Of a stretch of 64,000 bases of DNA, positions 34,991 to 46,100 are shown one piece after another. The DNA lies in NCBI GenBank assembly GCA_036245805.1, contig BTRK01000006.1:24708365-24772364 (forward strand). The letters are read 5' to 3'. Origin of the DNA: Pristionchus mayeri. Taxonomy: Eukaryota > Nematoda > Chromadorea > Rhabditida > Neodiplogasteridae. Position numbers and translations under genes: made by a program. The notes beneath the pieces are model-generated. The model was not told the DNA's origin, searched no databases, and saw nothing but the letters and a program-made list of their open reading frames with translations. The number at the start of each line of letters is the position of its first letter. Within the stretch, counting starts at the first letter, position 1.

Positions 34991-35750
34991 ATGAGTCTCT
35001 TCTGTCTCTCCTTACTCGCCATCACTGCACTGGCTGCTGCTCAAGGTAGAGATTGACTGGATGAAAGGAGAAGAGATCGACGTCCTTCCAGATTCGCCCC
35101 TCACTTGTGCAACTGTCGACTGCGCGAGTGGATTGATCTGCAAGATGAAGAATGGAAAGCCGACGTGCGAAGCTGGAGGAAGTGAGATTAGCCTGCACTA
35201 TTTTGATCCTCTTCTTCGTTCTTGAGAATCGGCGACATGCGATGGATTCTCTTGCGATGTCTCCCATCACTGCGAGATCCTCGATGGAATCCCCCATTGC
35301 ATCGCCGATGCCACTTGTGCCACTGTTGACTGCAGGAGTGGAATGGAGTGCAAGATGAAGAATGGAAAGCCAAACTGCGTCAAAAGAGGTCATCTATTCT
35401 CTCATTTGAATAGTGAATTGTCTGTCTTCTTTATGTAAAATAAAATTGAGGGTTGCAGAAGCCCTCACGTGCAACACGGTGAAGTGTGCGGGAGGACATC
35501 GATGCGTGATCAGTCCAGAGGGAAATCCCTCCTGCATCCCCAAAAGTAAGATTCCAGTCCTCATTCTCCCTCCATTCATATCTTCCTTCTTTCAGTCACC
35601 TGTGCCAATATCCGTTGTGCTGGTCCGTGCAGAGACACTCCGAAAGGTCCCCAGTGTGGTCCCCGTCCCCTTGTTCTCCCCATCTCCGTCGGACCAACCG
35701 ATCCCCCGTGTCCCGAAGTTCTCCCCATTTCCGTAGGACCCACTAATTAA
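34991..35750 (+). CDS. Small secreted protein of five four-cysteine (FOLN-like) modules
   Basis: Signal peptide MSLFCLSLLAITALAAAQ. The modules follow the pattern CxxxxCxxGxxCxxxxGxxxC: CATVDCASGLICKMKNGKPTC, CDGFSCDVSHHCEILDGIPHC, CATVDCRSGMECKMKNGKPNC (each 20-21 residues, abbreviated here by pattern), CNTVKCAGGHRC..., and a last one continuing into GPRPLVLPISVGPT, which is repeated at the C-terminus. The stop is at 35748-35750. Introns are short and in consistent phase 1. The pattern is that of the follistatin N-terminal (FOLN) domain. There is no TIL domain. The last two exons are nearly identical to exons at 28655-28920 in the large TIL gene. Function unknown; an extracellular binding protein is inferred. 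Confidence 0.85.
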
Positions 35751-36310
35751 TCCTGTCTCAATGCATATTGTTGGCGGATTCGTGAAGATTCCTCTGTTTG
35801 AACAATGAAGATCATTCACTGATTTAATTTGCAAGACACTGAGGGAGAACGAAGAAATAACAAATCCTAATCAATTTTTCGTTCTCATTCTCAAAATGTA
35901 TTCAGATATTCGTTTGGGGGTATTTCACTCGCATGAAGCATTTTCCTAGAAATCCTTTCCTTGAAGGAAATTCCTCCCTTATATCGGAGTAAGCTCCATG
36001 TGCACTTCCAGAGCACAGATGAGATCAATCCTTGTTTCATCATTACTTCACTTCTCTCTCAGTCTCCTCTAAAAGGATTGGTCCGAAGTTCTCCGAAGTA
36101 GATTCAATCTAAGCGTCTATCGTATTCATCGTTCTCTCCGACTCGCAGTGAGGATTCTGCCAAAGATCATCGAGTCTATTCAGTTGACTCTCAAATGTTT
36201 CGACGTCTATCGGGCCTTCCCATTAACAGCTCTTCTTTGTTCATTTTTCTACAGAGTGACATCCGAATGTATCGCTACATAGAGGGACGTAGAAGCGCAT
36301 CTCACTTTTC
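35751..36310. other. Intergenic between cysteine-rich gene and foldback
   Basis: No exon chain seen. The left part is the 3' flank of the five-module gene. 'attttgcaag'-type AT-rich sequence follows, with no recognised element. Confidence 0.4.
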
Positions 36311-36315
36311 GAATA

Positions 36316-36793
36316 CAGTACGTGCTAATCGCCTTGGTCATGTGCGTGCGCGGCGCTGCGCGGCGGAGCGCGGCTTGCGCGGATTGATTTTGCGGAAAGA
36401 ATATTGTTTTCACGATTCGAATCTATTATTTTCGAATTCTCCGTAAAATTTCGCATCGGAAGGACTATTCATTCATATTTTTAGAAAAAGAAATCAATAT
36501 TTTGAATTCTGTAATGCTGCAACCTACCGTAATCCCAGTTTGCGATACTGTCGCTATCGTAAAGTGAGATTACGGTAGGTTGCAGAAATTCCGCATTCAA
36601 AATATTGATTTATAAATATATCTTTAAAAATATGAATGAATACTCCTTCCGATGGGAAATTTTACGGAGAATTCGAAAATAATAGGTTCGAATCGTGAAA
36701 AATAATATTCATCCCGCAAAATCAATCCGCGTAAGCCGCGCGCCGCCGCGCAGCGCGGCGCACGCACATTGCCAAGGCGATTAGCACGTACTG
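36316..36793. mobile_element. Foldback MITE with CG-rich core arms, TA target
   Basis: A 478-bp palindromic element starts cagtacgtgctaatcgcc and ends in its reverse complement, flanked by TA on both sides (36314-36315, 36794-36795) as for Tc1/mariner-type MITEs. Each arm contains a striking 'gcgcggcgctgcgcgg' block in otherwise AT-rich DNA. Both arms give the same frame (TVRANRLGHVRARRCAA), an artefact of the inversion. Confidence 0.8.
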
Positions 36794-37150
36794 TATACCA
36801 CTTCTTCATCGTAAAACCTTCTGCTAATCGCAGTGGGTTCGCTCAGTGCATCGTGTTAATCCTTTCGGAGTGAATAGTGGGGGAGGAAGAGGATGTTTAG
36901 AGGGGGGACAGACGAGAGTGAAAAGCACGGATCTGCACATTCAGAGCACATGGGGAGAGTGAATAGAGGGTGAGTCAGTCGAAGTCGGAGAACGAAAAAA
37001 GGAGGAAGAGAAAAGAGAAGGGCGAAGACAGTGAGACCATCGACTATTCACCATTCAGTCGATTGTCATTTGTGTAATAGACATCTTGGATTTCAACCAG
37101 TCGAGGAAATTGTTTTTACTTTAGACTAAAAATCTTTTAGTGAAGTAGAA

Positions 37151-38421
37151 TTAGGTTGATTCATAAGTTTCGTTACAAGGTATTTTTATAGTTTTCACGA
37201 AGATACTTGACTTGTATTCGGAGCTACTTTGGCATTATTTGAGGCATGATTGGGGTGCTAGAAAACTGTCGTATCTGTGGTTTTTTGATTTCACTTCGTT
37301 CGGCAGATACAAACTGTTTCTCCAAAAAGTGGCAAAATTTCAATTTTTCGAGTATTCGGTTCAAACCGTCATAAACATATAACGAATGCGTTACAATCGT
37401 TGTCATTCAGGGAATTCAATGGGTTTGGGCTGACACTTCCAGCAAACATTTGACATCGAAATTTCAAACTCGCTAAGGAAACTTACGGGTCAAGAATAGT
37501 CGATTTCGGCCTCCAAATTTCGACTCCAAATTTTGGGATTTTGAAAAGAGGGGTTACTGAATGGAACGGTCAATCATCTCCTTTATTTTAAGGTAGCATC
37601 AACGTAGTATGCCATCACACTTCTGATAGAATTAAGACCAGTGTGACCTTCTCTAAAAATTATCAGCTCGAACAAACGAATATTACAAGATGTAAGATCT
37701 CAGAAGGATGGGATGCATGGCTTTTTTACAAGCTTTTTCATGACTGATCCGGCGCTTTTAGCAAATTACAATTCCTACATATCACAGTTTACAAAAATAG
37801 TGTTGTTTTGGAGAGATCATTATGGTGGTAAGAATGGCGATATTTCGAAAATGCCTAATTGATATTCAAGTTTTGTGTATTTTTTTAAAATCTGCCGTCT
37901 GCGTTAGGTAAATCTACCATGTATGATATTAGGTGCGCTATGGAGAGTACACATGTACCAACATCACACAAAAATCCATGAGATAATCGATAAAGTGTGA
38001 AGCAAGATATAGCTCAAAAATTCGAAGCGTGAAAACGTACGAAACTTATGAATAGAGTGCGGAGAGGAAGAGGAAGAGGAAGACTCTGCCGCTCTTTCGA
38101 GGGAGAGAGCGAGGAATGAGGAAGAGGAATTGGGAAGTGCAGTCTTCCGGAAGAGTAGGGACAGGAAAAATGCTGTGTTAGAGCGTTTTTAGAGCGGATT
38201 TTAAGTCATTTTGTGAAGAACTAGTTTAAATATGGTATTAGGATACGGCAAGATGCATTTGCATGAAATTTTGACTTGATTTTCACCATCGGAAGTTTTA
38301 CGAGACTGCTCTTCCGGAAGACTTTCCCCACCCTCTCATTCTTCCGGAAGAGAAAATTTCATTCCTCGTCGAACAGAGCGGTCTTCCCTCTTCCTCTCCT
38401 CTCTCTACTTATGAATCAACT
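37151..38421. mobile_element. Degenerate mariner-like element, split by a MITE
   Basis: The left end ttaggttgattcataagttt is a typical mariner terminal repeat. Its reverse complement forms the right end (acgaaacttatgaatcaac), but that end is cut in two by a family-1 MITE at 38053-38407. Without the MITE the element is about 0.9 kb. No intact transposase frame remains. Confidence 0.65.
38053..38407 (-). mobile_element. hAT-type MITE, family 1, copy 2 (nested in mariner end)
   Basis: A 355-bp inverted copy of the element at 29317. Exact 8-bp target duplications CTTATGAA lie at 38045-38052 and 38408-38415. Outer sequence on both sides belongs to the right terminal repeat of the mariner-like element. 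Confidence 0.92.
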
Positions 38422-38465
38422 TGATATTTTTTCAGTGAAATAATTTTTTTTAAATAATTTGCATT

Positions 38466-39538
38466 CGGCCTGTTTAATCTGTCAGAAATGTGCGAGAAAA
38501 AGTTGCGTAAAAAGTTCGCGAACTTCTGATTCTCTCCATTTCGCATGCTCTCTCTCTTTCTCTAACCAGGTCGATGAAAAGTTCACGAACTTTTCGACGA
38601 ACTGTGTTCGAAAATCATACTTTTCTTTTGTTTTACTTACTTTTATAAACGATTTTTGCTTTTAACTTATGATTTCTTATAATGACAACCTTCCCTTAGC
38701 TGGAATTGCTTCAGAATACAGCGTAGTGAAAGTAAACAGGGTTGGAGTATTTTTTTCGAAAATGGGTCACCACTTTCCCCACCCTGTAATGTCAAGCTAT
38801 TCCATCAGAGGGAAGGTTGTTCTTATACGCATTCATAAGTTAAGAGCAAAAATAATTGATAAAAATAAGTAAAACAAAAGAAAAGTACGAATTTCGAACG
38901 AATTAATGCCGGTTTTTAACGAACTTTTCAAGGAGCTGCGTGAAAAGTTAGAGAAAGGCGAGAGAGCACGCATTCTTGAGAGAGGGAAAAGGAAGTAAAC
39001 AATCACTGCTTCCTTTTCCCTCTCTCAAGAACGCGTGCTATCTCGCCTTTCTCTAACTTTTCACGCAGCTCCTTGAAAAGTTCACGAACTTTTCGACGAA
39101 CTATGTTCGAAATTCGTACTTTTCTTTTCTTTTATTTATTTTTATCAATTATTTTTGCTTTCAACTTATGACTGCTTATAAGAACAACCTTCCCTCTGAT
39201 GGAATAGCTTGACATTACAGGGTGGGGAAAGTGGTGACCCATTTTCGAAAAAAATACTCCAACGCTGTTTACTTTCACTACGCTGTATTCTGAAGCTACT
39301 CCAGCTAAGGGAAGGTTGTCATTATAAGAAGTCATAAGTTAAAAGCAAAAATAGTTTATAAAAATAAGTAAAACAAAAGAAAAGTACGATTTTCGAACAT
39401 AGTTCGTCGAAAAGTTCGTGAACTTTTCAACGACCTGGTTAGAGAAAGAGAGAGAGTACACGAACAGGAGAGAATCAGAAGTTCGCGAACTTTTTACGCA
39501 ACTTTTCTCGCACATTTCTGACAGATTAAACAAGCCGA
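38466..39538. mobile_element. 1.07-kb foldback element
   Basis: Inverted arms of about 0.5 kb meet near 39003. The outer ends are cggcctgtttaatctgtcag and its near-exact inverse near 39515-39538. The inner part forms a second hairpin around 'gagagggaaaaggaagtaaac'. The same 67-codon frame appears in both arms on opposite strands. Flanking 'att' on each side may be a 3-bp target duplication. Confidence 0.8.
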
Positions 39539-39597
39539 TTATCTTCGTGGAAGCTTCAATTTATTCAATGCGGAAAATGAGATGTGGGAATGGGTAC

Positions 39598-40065
39598 TCA
39601 TACGCAGGAGGGGATGGGATAGCACGGAGCACGGAAACACATCACCTGCAATTTAATATTATTTATCGTTGAGGAAGATGAGTAAATGAGAATAAAGGAA
39701 GGAGTTCCTACCTGCTGCAATTGGCACTTCTGTCCTTCGGGACACGAATGACCCTCACAGGAAGGGATGGATTCTTCTTTCTCGCACGAGGGAATGGGAT
39801 AGCAAGGGGGGACGAAGCACGCGACCTACGAAGGAAGAGATCGAAGAGGGAGAGAAGGGAGAACCAACCTGAATCATCTTGCACTTCTCCCCTACGGGAC
39901 ACTCGTGGTTCTTGCAGGAGGGACGAGGGGCAGAAGAGACGAGGACAGCTACAGATAAGATCTGCAATCAATCAATTATCTGTGTGATCTGAACTTGATC
40001 CGCGAGAAAGACTTTTTAGAAATTCATGAGAAAATGGCACTTACCAACAGGGCAAATCGGTTCAT
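39598..40065 (-). CDS. Small secreted cysteine-rich protein (PCxPxPxC modules)
   Basis: Start at 40065: MNRFALL joins ILSVAVLVSSAPRPSC across an intron (about 40044-39970), giving a signal peptide. Modules: CKNHECPVGEKCKMIQ joined to VACFVPPCYPIPSC, then CEGHSCPEGQKCQLQQ joined to VMCFRAPCYPIPSCV, stop at 39598-39600. They are nearly the same as the modules of the plus-strand gene at 31126-31800 (CEGHSCPKGHKCQLQQ...CIRAPCHPIPQC), so the two are paralogs in opposite orientation. It is the shortest member, two modules in about 90 residues. TATAAAGG lies at 40203-40210 on this strand. Function unknown. Confidence 0.85.
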
Positions 40066-41220
40066 CTTTTAAATGCGACGGGTAACTGTAAGAACGCATT
40101 TTAACTTGGATTAAATACATACGACAAGAAACAGATGGATATTCGACAGCACGATAGGAAGAATCGTCTCGACGAGAACGAACGTGTAAAGTCAACAAGT
40201 GCCCTTTATATGCAAGAGGCGCTGATGTGATTCAGCGAACTCTGAACGAGTGAGATTTGGCCGATGGAGGGAGCAAAGAAACGAAGAGAAGTAGGGAGAG
40301 GGGCGATTCGAGTGCGTAATAATCGACGCCTACTCTCTCTCTCTCTCTCTTTGGGTGCAAGGTCAACAGTGAATTAGAACTGATCTACTCACGTGCCATA
40401 AATATCGACGTCTAATCTATTTTTGAAAATACTCCTTTCTCTCTCTCTCTCTCCCCCAATCTCGTTTACTTTTATCCTCTCCCCCGGTGACTCATGTGAA
40501 TCCAGATGGAGATCCGAAGAGGCACGAGGGAAGGAAACGTGTGAATCTTCCGTTGGCTGATCAAGAACTGACTAATAACCATGCGCCGTTGGTATTTTGT
40601 TTGGACGGAGCGAAACACAGCTTGCAAAGTGTCTCTCGTTCAACTATTCATTGTGTAGGAATAATTGAGGGGGCAGATTGGCCTCATTCATAATGTGGCT
40701 GCAGCGACTAAAGCCTTTTTAGTCTAAAGGAGATGAAGATGAGAGAAGGGAGAATCGCCGTAACCGAGTACAGAGATCAATTCACACAGGAAAATGGATG
40801 CGTCAGATTACACATCGATTTCGGCCAACGGTGTTAATACCTCCGGAAAAGCTGTGCATCGAGCTAAATCAGCGTTGTTTATTGCAAATTGAGGAACGAG
40901 AATGATATTTCGCATTTTTATTCATTGTTCAAAGAGTCGCCAGGACATACAAAAAAACATTGATTGATTTATTCATTTATGCTGACATCAAGCATTAGGG
41001 ACAGAAGAGGTTAAATTCGGAGTAGAAAGGAGAGAAGTGGGATCTTCGGAATCAGAGTGTCGTTACGTCAAAGGATTGTGTCTTCTTTGTCTTACGACGT
41101 CAACTTTATCATAAAGTCTTTATTTACGATATTGATTGTTCGATCTCCATTGAGCATGGAAGTATATCATCCTGCATTCAACAAAAAACACAATCAAAAT
41201 GTGAGACCGTTTTAGGTTTT
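40066..41220. other. Intergenic, includes promoter of the small cysteine-rich gene
   Basis: TATAAAGG on the minus strand at 40203-40210 is about 138 bp before the ATG at 40065. Two CT-rich runs occur at 40335-40360 and 40440-40455. No other gene visible to 41220. Confidence 0.45.
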
Positions 41221-41224
41221 CCAA

Positions 41225-41530
41225 ATTACTAACGAGGAAAGGCCGCGAAGGTAGGTTAGAGTTTTTGAACTAAACATAGCGGGATCGAAAGAGCTTAAAA
41301 TTTTAAGAACTTCTTCGTTTTTAACATGTCTGCTAAAGGCCTCTCTGGATGTCTGTATCGTAATCGAATTTCGAAACATAGCCTGAGAAATGAACGGTTT
41401 TACACCTCTTTCCACTATGAACCCAGACGTTCAGTTATGAAAAACGTAGTTCTTAGAAATAGAACCTCTTTCGATCCCGCTATGTCTCGTTCAAAACTAC
41501 AACCTACTCTCGTGACCTTTCGTTGAAAGA
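41225..41530. mobile_element. Foldback MITE of about 300 bp
   Basis: 'gaaaggccgcgaaggtaggttagagttttgaac...catagcgggatcgaaagag' on the left (shown in parts) mirrors the sequence at 41465-41525 ('ctctttcgatcccgctatg'). The arms are about 110 bp with moderate divergence, with a spacer near 41370. Ends are approximate. Confidence 0.65.
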
Positions 41531-41965
41531 GTAAATTATTTTACATTTGGGTATTTGGGTACTGCTGCATTCTACTCGATAAATTCAGAAATAACGTCCG
41601 AAAAAACTTTAAATTCTGGTACTCACAGGGACGGGATTCAACCTTTCAGAGGGGGATTCAACCGTACTGTATACCAACCACAGTTATATTTAGTCGAGAA
41701 ACATGACAATGTGTATTTATACAAATTTGTGAATTGGTTTACGTACTCTACGTCTCTCTTTTCGATGCGTTTGGAGAAATGTCATTGGAAAGTTGTTGTA
41801 TGACCGCACCTTTGTTGCAGCCTTTCTAGAAAAACAGCGTCGCAAATTCATAATTCGGTTTAAGACATGTTCCCAATCCAAAACATCAAAGTGATTCCAA
41901 TAATGATTCCAGAAGATCCTGAAAAAAATTTCAACGATAGCTCGTCATATTCCCTCTCTCTCCCG

Positions 41966-42221
41966 TAGAGTTTGAAATGTAACGCTACCCGGGATAGTTG
42001 AGACCCAAGTGGGCAGAATAGTTCTGTTCAATTACCCGGGATAGTTGGATGCAAATCACAATTTCGCATCATTTCTGCTCGCTTTTGTGGTGAGGTACAG
42101 ATCGAACTATCCCGGGTAATTGACTTATTATTTTCCATTATCCCGGGTAATTCTCATTCCTCGCCATTCTTCTCGATTACCCGGTCGGGTCCGAATTACC
42201 CGCCCCGAATTAAAAACTCTA
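41966..42221 (+). mobile_element. hAT-type MITE, family 2, copy 1 (intergenic)
   Basis: A 256-bp element with ends tagagttt and aaactcta and exact 8-bp target duplications CTCTCCCG at 41958-41965 and 42222-42229. Internally rich in 'acccgggatag' and 'ttacccgg' palindromes. No coding capacity. The second copy, of the same length, is at 46675. Confidence 0.92.
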
Positions 42222-43130
42222 CTCTCCCGTACTCCACATTTTCTCCGTCATCAGATGTTACTTCTCAGTATTCTGAACACAGTGCGATCGTTGCTTCTTC
42301 GTTTTTATACATATTATTATGCTGCGTCATATTACAAATGAGATTCATTTATATCTCAGTGGAAGAAGTGATTCAGTGGGTGGTCGATCGAGTTATTGGT
42401 CTTAATTGTGTAAACACACTGTCGAATGAAGATCTAAGCCTTACGGGGAATTCCGAGAATACGAGATTCTACGCACACAACATTTTGCGGGAAAAGCTTT
42501 AAAAATTCATTATTGAAGCATTCTCATGAATAGTTCGATGGATGAAGTACATCAGAAGTTATTGAAATTTGGTCATCGTTTGCTCCTTTTCTGACAAATT
42601 CGTGCTCCGGGTGACCTTCCGTTGACCAAGCTGCTCATTGCAGAGAGTACATTCTTACGCCAATCCAAACCTTCGTCTAAACAGTTCGACTGACCCAGTT
42701 ATCCCTTACTACTCCTTCCACTGTGAATCACCATGAGAGCTGGGGGTGGGAAGGGAGAAGGGAGGGGGGAGGGGGGAGGGGGATAGGTATGAAGGGGATA
42801 GGGGAGAGATTGGGGGAGACAAAACTCAAGGAGCTTCACTACAACCTTGAACTGGAGGATGGCTCGCTCCCTATTTATTCTTTCGAATTCCGGCCGTTCA
42901 AAAGCTTCACTCGAGAAGTTCTTTGCCTGTCTCTATAGAGGGGCATCGAAATGGAAATTGGAATGGGAACGGCCTCTTAGTGATGGCCATTCAAGGGAAT
43001 GGCTTACGAACGGGTCTATTCTCACACTTCTCCATTATCACCTCTTTCCTTCCACTTCATTCCTGCCATTTCTTCGCAAGTTATTCTAAGTTCTTCTCAA
43101 TTCTTTCCTTTCAGAGTTCATCATCGAGTC
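42222..43130. other. Intergenic before the cysteine-rich gene at 43136
   Basis: No supported gene. A G-rich (GGGGGA) tract lies at 42742-42785. Open frames at 42723-42938 and 42847-43089 have no splice context. Confidence 0.4.
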
Positions 43131-43135
43131 AAGTC

Positions 43136-46100
43136 ATGAGGAGGATATCGGTCAGTTGTAAATTCATTCTTCGTCTTTCTCGGAAAGCATTTCAAACAAA
43201 AGAAAATACTGGTGCCAATAAGATGTGGTGGATTCTGCTCTGTTTTCCGTTGTACATCCCTTCCTTCATACGTTTTCTCCTTTAATCTGTTATTAGTCAA
43301 ACGTCTGAAACTTATCTACTGAGAATAGAATACATAGCAAGTGTTGTGTTAGGAAATTACAGAATAACGTCGTCCTTTTTTGCATAAACGTGGAAAAATG
43401 ATTTCTTGAGTATTCCTGAAAAGGCGACGTTCTTTTTGTGATTATTGTGCACTTTACCACTTGCTGCTCTTTCTATTCTCACAGTAATACATTTTTGCAT
43501 ACGCCATGTAACATCAGCGTGCTATCATACATTTTCTATTTTCCTCATTGATTTCTGCCGTCAGGGATAGAATCGTCCTCTTAAGAGTGCTCGATTGACC
43601 GTAACAGAGCCATTGTGGGAGAATAATGGTGCCCCCGTAAAGATCCAGCCACTCTTTACTTCTCTGGATAATAGTCCTGTGAATCATCCTTGTGGCAAAC
43701 CCCCAAAAAGGCTCACATTGGTGAATACTTTACTCGGATGAATATTCTAGAAATGTCAAACAGGTCAAGGTTTGCTTTCCAAGCCTATCAAATTAGCAAC
43801 ATTCTCTTCCCTGATCTTAAACTTCTTTATATCGGAATGGTAGAGGAAAGATAAGGAAGAATGGCCACGGCGCTTTATTGAGCAACTTTTCTTCAACTCT
43901 GAACTGGATTATTTTACGACTTCTTTTCAGGTGATTTATGTTCTCGTCGCTCTTTCAACTGCTTCCTATGGTTCGTTTACCCTTTCTTCTTGATTTCCCA
44001 TTGAAACAGCAAAGAGGATTGAAGTCCAGAAGGACTATGTAAGTAATTATGATCAGCTTCAATCTCTGTTCACAAATGACACCTTCATTTCACTCTCAAA
44101 TCTCATCGAAGAATTGCCATTAGGAGTGAGGGAAAGAAGAGTGAAAAGTGAATGGGTTTGGGAATTGGCGAGAGTGACCTTCCTTTCACCTCTTACTCAC
44201 TTCCGTATGCTGCAAAAACGAGACGGCCTATTCGGCAGATACTTTCTGTCTGTAGTAACTGAAAAATTGTCCCTGGTTGGGCAGTTATGATAGAAATGGC
44301 TGGATGGTTGCAGATAATCCGTCTGATTCTTCCCCCGATGGAGTGCAGGCATTCAATCCCTCCCATGCACCCGATCCATCCTGCAGGACTAATGAAGAGT
44401 ACATCCAATGTGCAACCCACTGCGAACCTTCCTGCTCCAACCCCAATCCAGTCAGTTCGGCAGGAAGACGAAAGAGGAATCAGTCTGCGAGAAGAAGAAT
44501 GATTCATATCATCGTGGTCTCCTTGCGATACAATCCGAAATAGTCCTCTCAATCTCATGGTTCCTCTGCAGGTGTGCATTCGCAGTTGTGCCCCTGCCCA
44601 GTGCCAGTGTGGATATGGATACGTGAGGAATGAGTACGGAGAGTGTGTAGACACGAGTGGATGCCCCGCCCAAAAAGAGGTTAGCACGACTATTCACACA
44701 TCTGAGACTAATCCGAAATCTAAATTTCAGGAGGCGACTCCATCTTCGACGGAGATTCCGATGGAAGAGACGACGACATTCTCCCCTCCCTCCGCCCCTC
44801 AAGTAAGACCACCCCCAATTGAACAGGGAATAACAGAACGGCAACACTCTTTATATGGCAAATTTTGTTATTGTAATATCCTTATTCTCCAGTACGTGAA
44901 CCCTCCCTCTCCTCCTCCATTTGACGATGAGCCTTCCACTACCACGACTCAGGTACAGTATCAAACGATAATAGTTATCTCCCCTGGAAATTCAAAAAAA
45001 TATAATTCGTTCAGCAATACGATTCGGTGCCTACTGAGGCTACTGCATCCATTGACGACGAGACGCCTGCACCAAAGACTGAGTACGTTCACATGACCAA
45101 ATGAGAATGTGCATGTTCTCCATCTCTTGCATAATTGAAGCACATGTACAAAAATATTATTATTCATCTCCCGTAGCGGAAAGTGATGGTTAACTATTCT
45201 CTTGCAGGAGTGAATCTCCTTCCGAGCAGACTGCCTCTCCTTCCTCCGACTACTCGAGTGGAGGGAATGGGGAGAAGGAGGATACCGTCCCTTCTCAGGA
45301 CGACGATGACGTCATTCTAGTTGTCTCGAGACTCCATCCCATTCTACTATCCCCTCTCTCTCTCTCTACATCTACAGGTGGCCCTTGCGGGGAGAATACT
45401 TGCCGTGTCGGATTCAAATGCGACGATTCCACTGCAGTGGGAGCACGTTGCATTCCCTTCGGTGAGTCTCTCCCCTCCTTTTCCATTCCTCCTCTTCCCT
45501 CTAGATACTCGTGCCCGTTCTTCTTGTTCTTCAATCCGTTGTCGTCCTGGATGGAGTTGTGTCATTGCCATGGATGGACCGAGATGCTACAGAAACGAGG
45601 GTCAGTCTCATCCAATATTCAATTCCAACCACTCATCTACTGCAGTTCTTGGATTGGCTAATGCTAACGAGTCCACGAGTGGTCCCTTGCCCGTCTCTGA
45701 TTACTCTGCTGACTCCCCTTCTCTTCCTCCCCTTGCTGAGGATGGAAAGAAGTGCTCCGACATCATCTGCCCCTTGGGTGAGAATGAGAGAAGGGGAAAG
45801 AGAAGGGAAAAATATCATCTGACTACTTCAGGTTTCTCCTGCTTCGAGGATTCCTCCTCTCCTCATCCATTCTGCAGATCCATCACCGAAGGTAACTTCG
45901 CACCTTCTCTTCTTATCCCTCCAATCCCTTCCATTGTAGGTCGTGAATCTCCAGCTCCTCTCTGTTCCGATATCCAATGTGCTCCAAATGAATCATGCAC
46001 CGACAACCACAATGGACCAGTGTGCACTAAGAACGGTGGGAATCAACCAGTGGATGGAGGAGGTACCTTCCTCCCTCTTTCAGCTCCTGCAACGTGTGCA

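Noticed and set aside
36195..36809. Two matching frames with VRANRLG...RCAA
   Set aside because: Both are arms of the same palindromic MITE read on opposite strands.
44193..44687. 164-codon minus-strand frame
   Set aside because: It is antisense to the TIL exons of the gene at 43136, which have proper cysteine spacing and splice sites.
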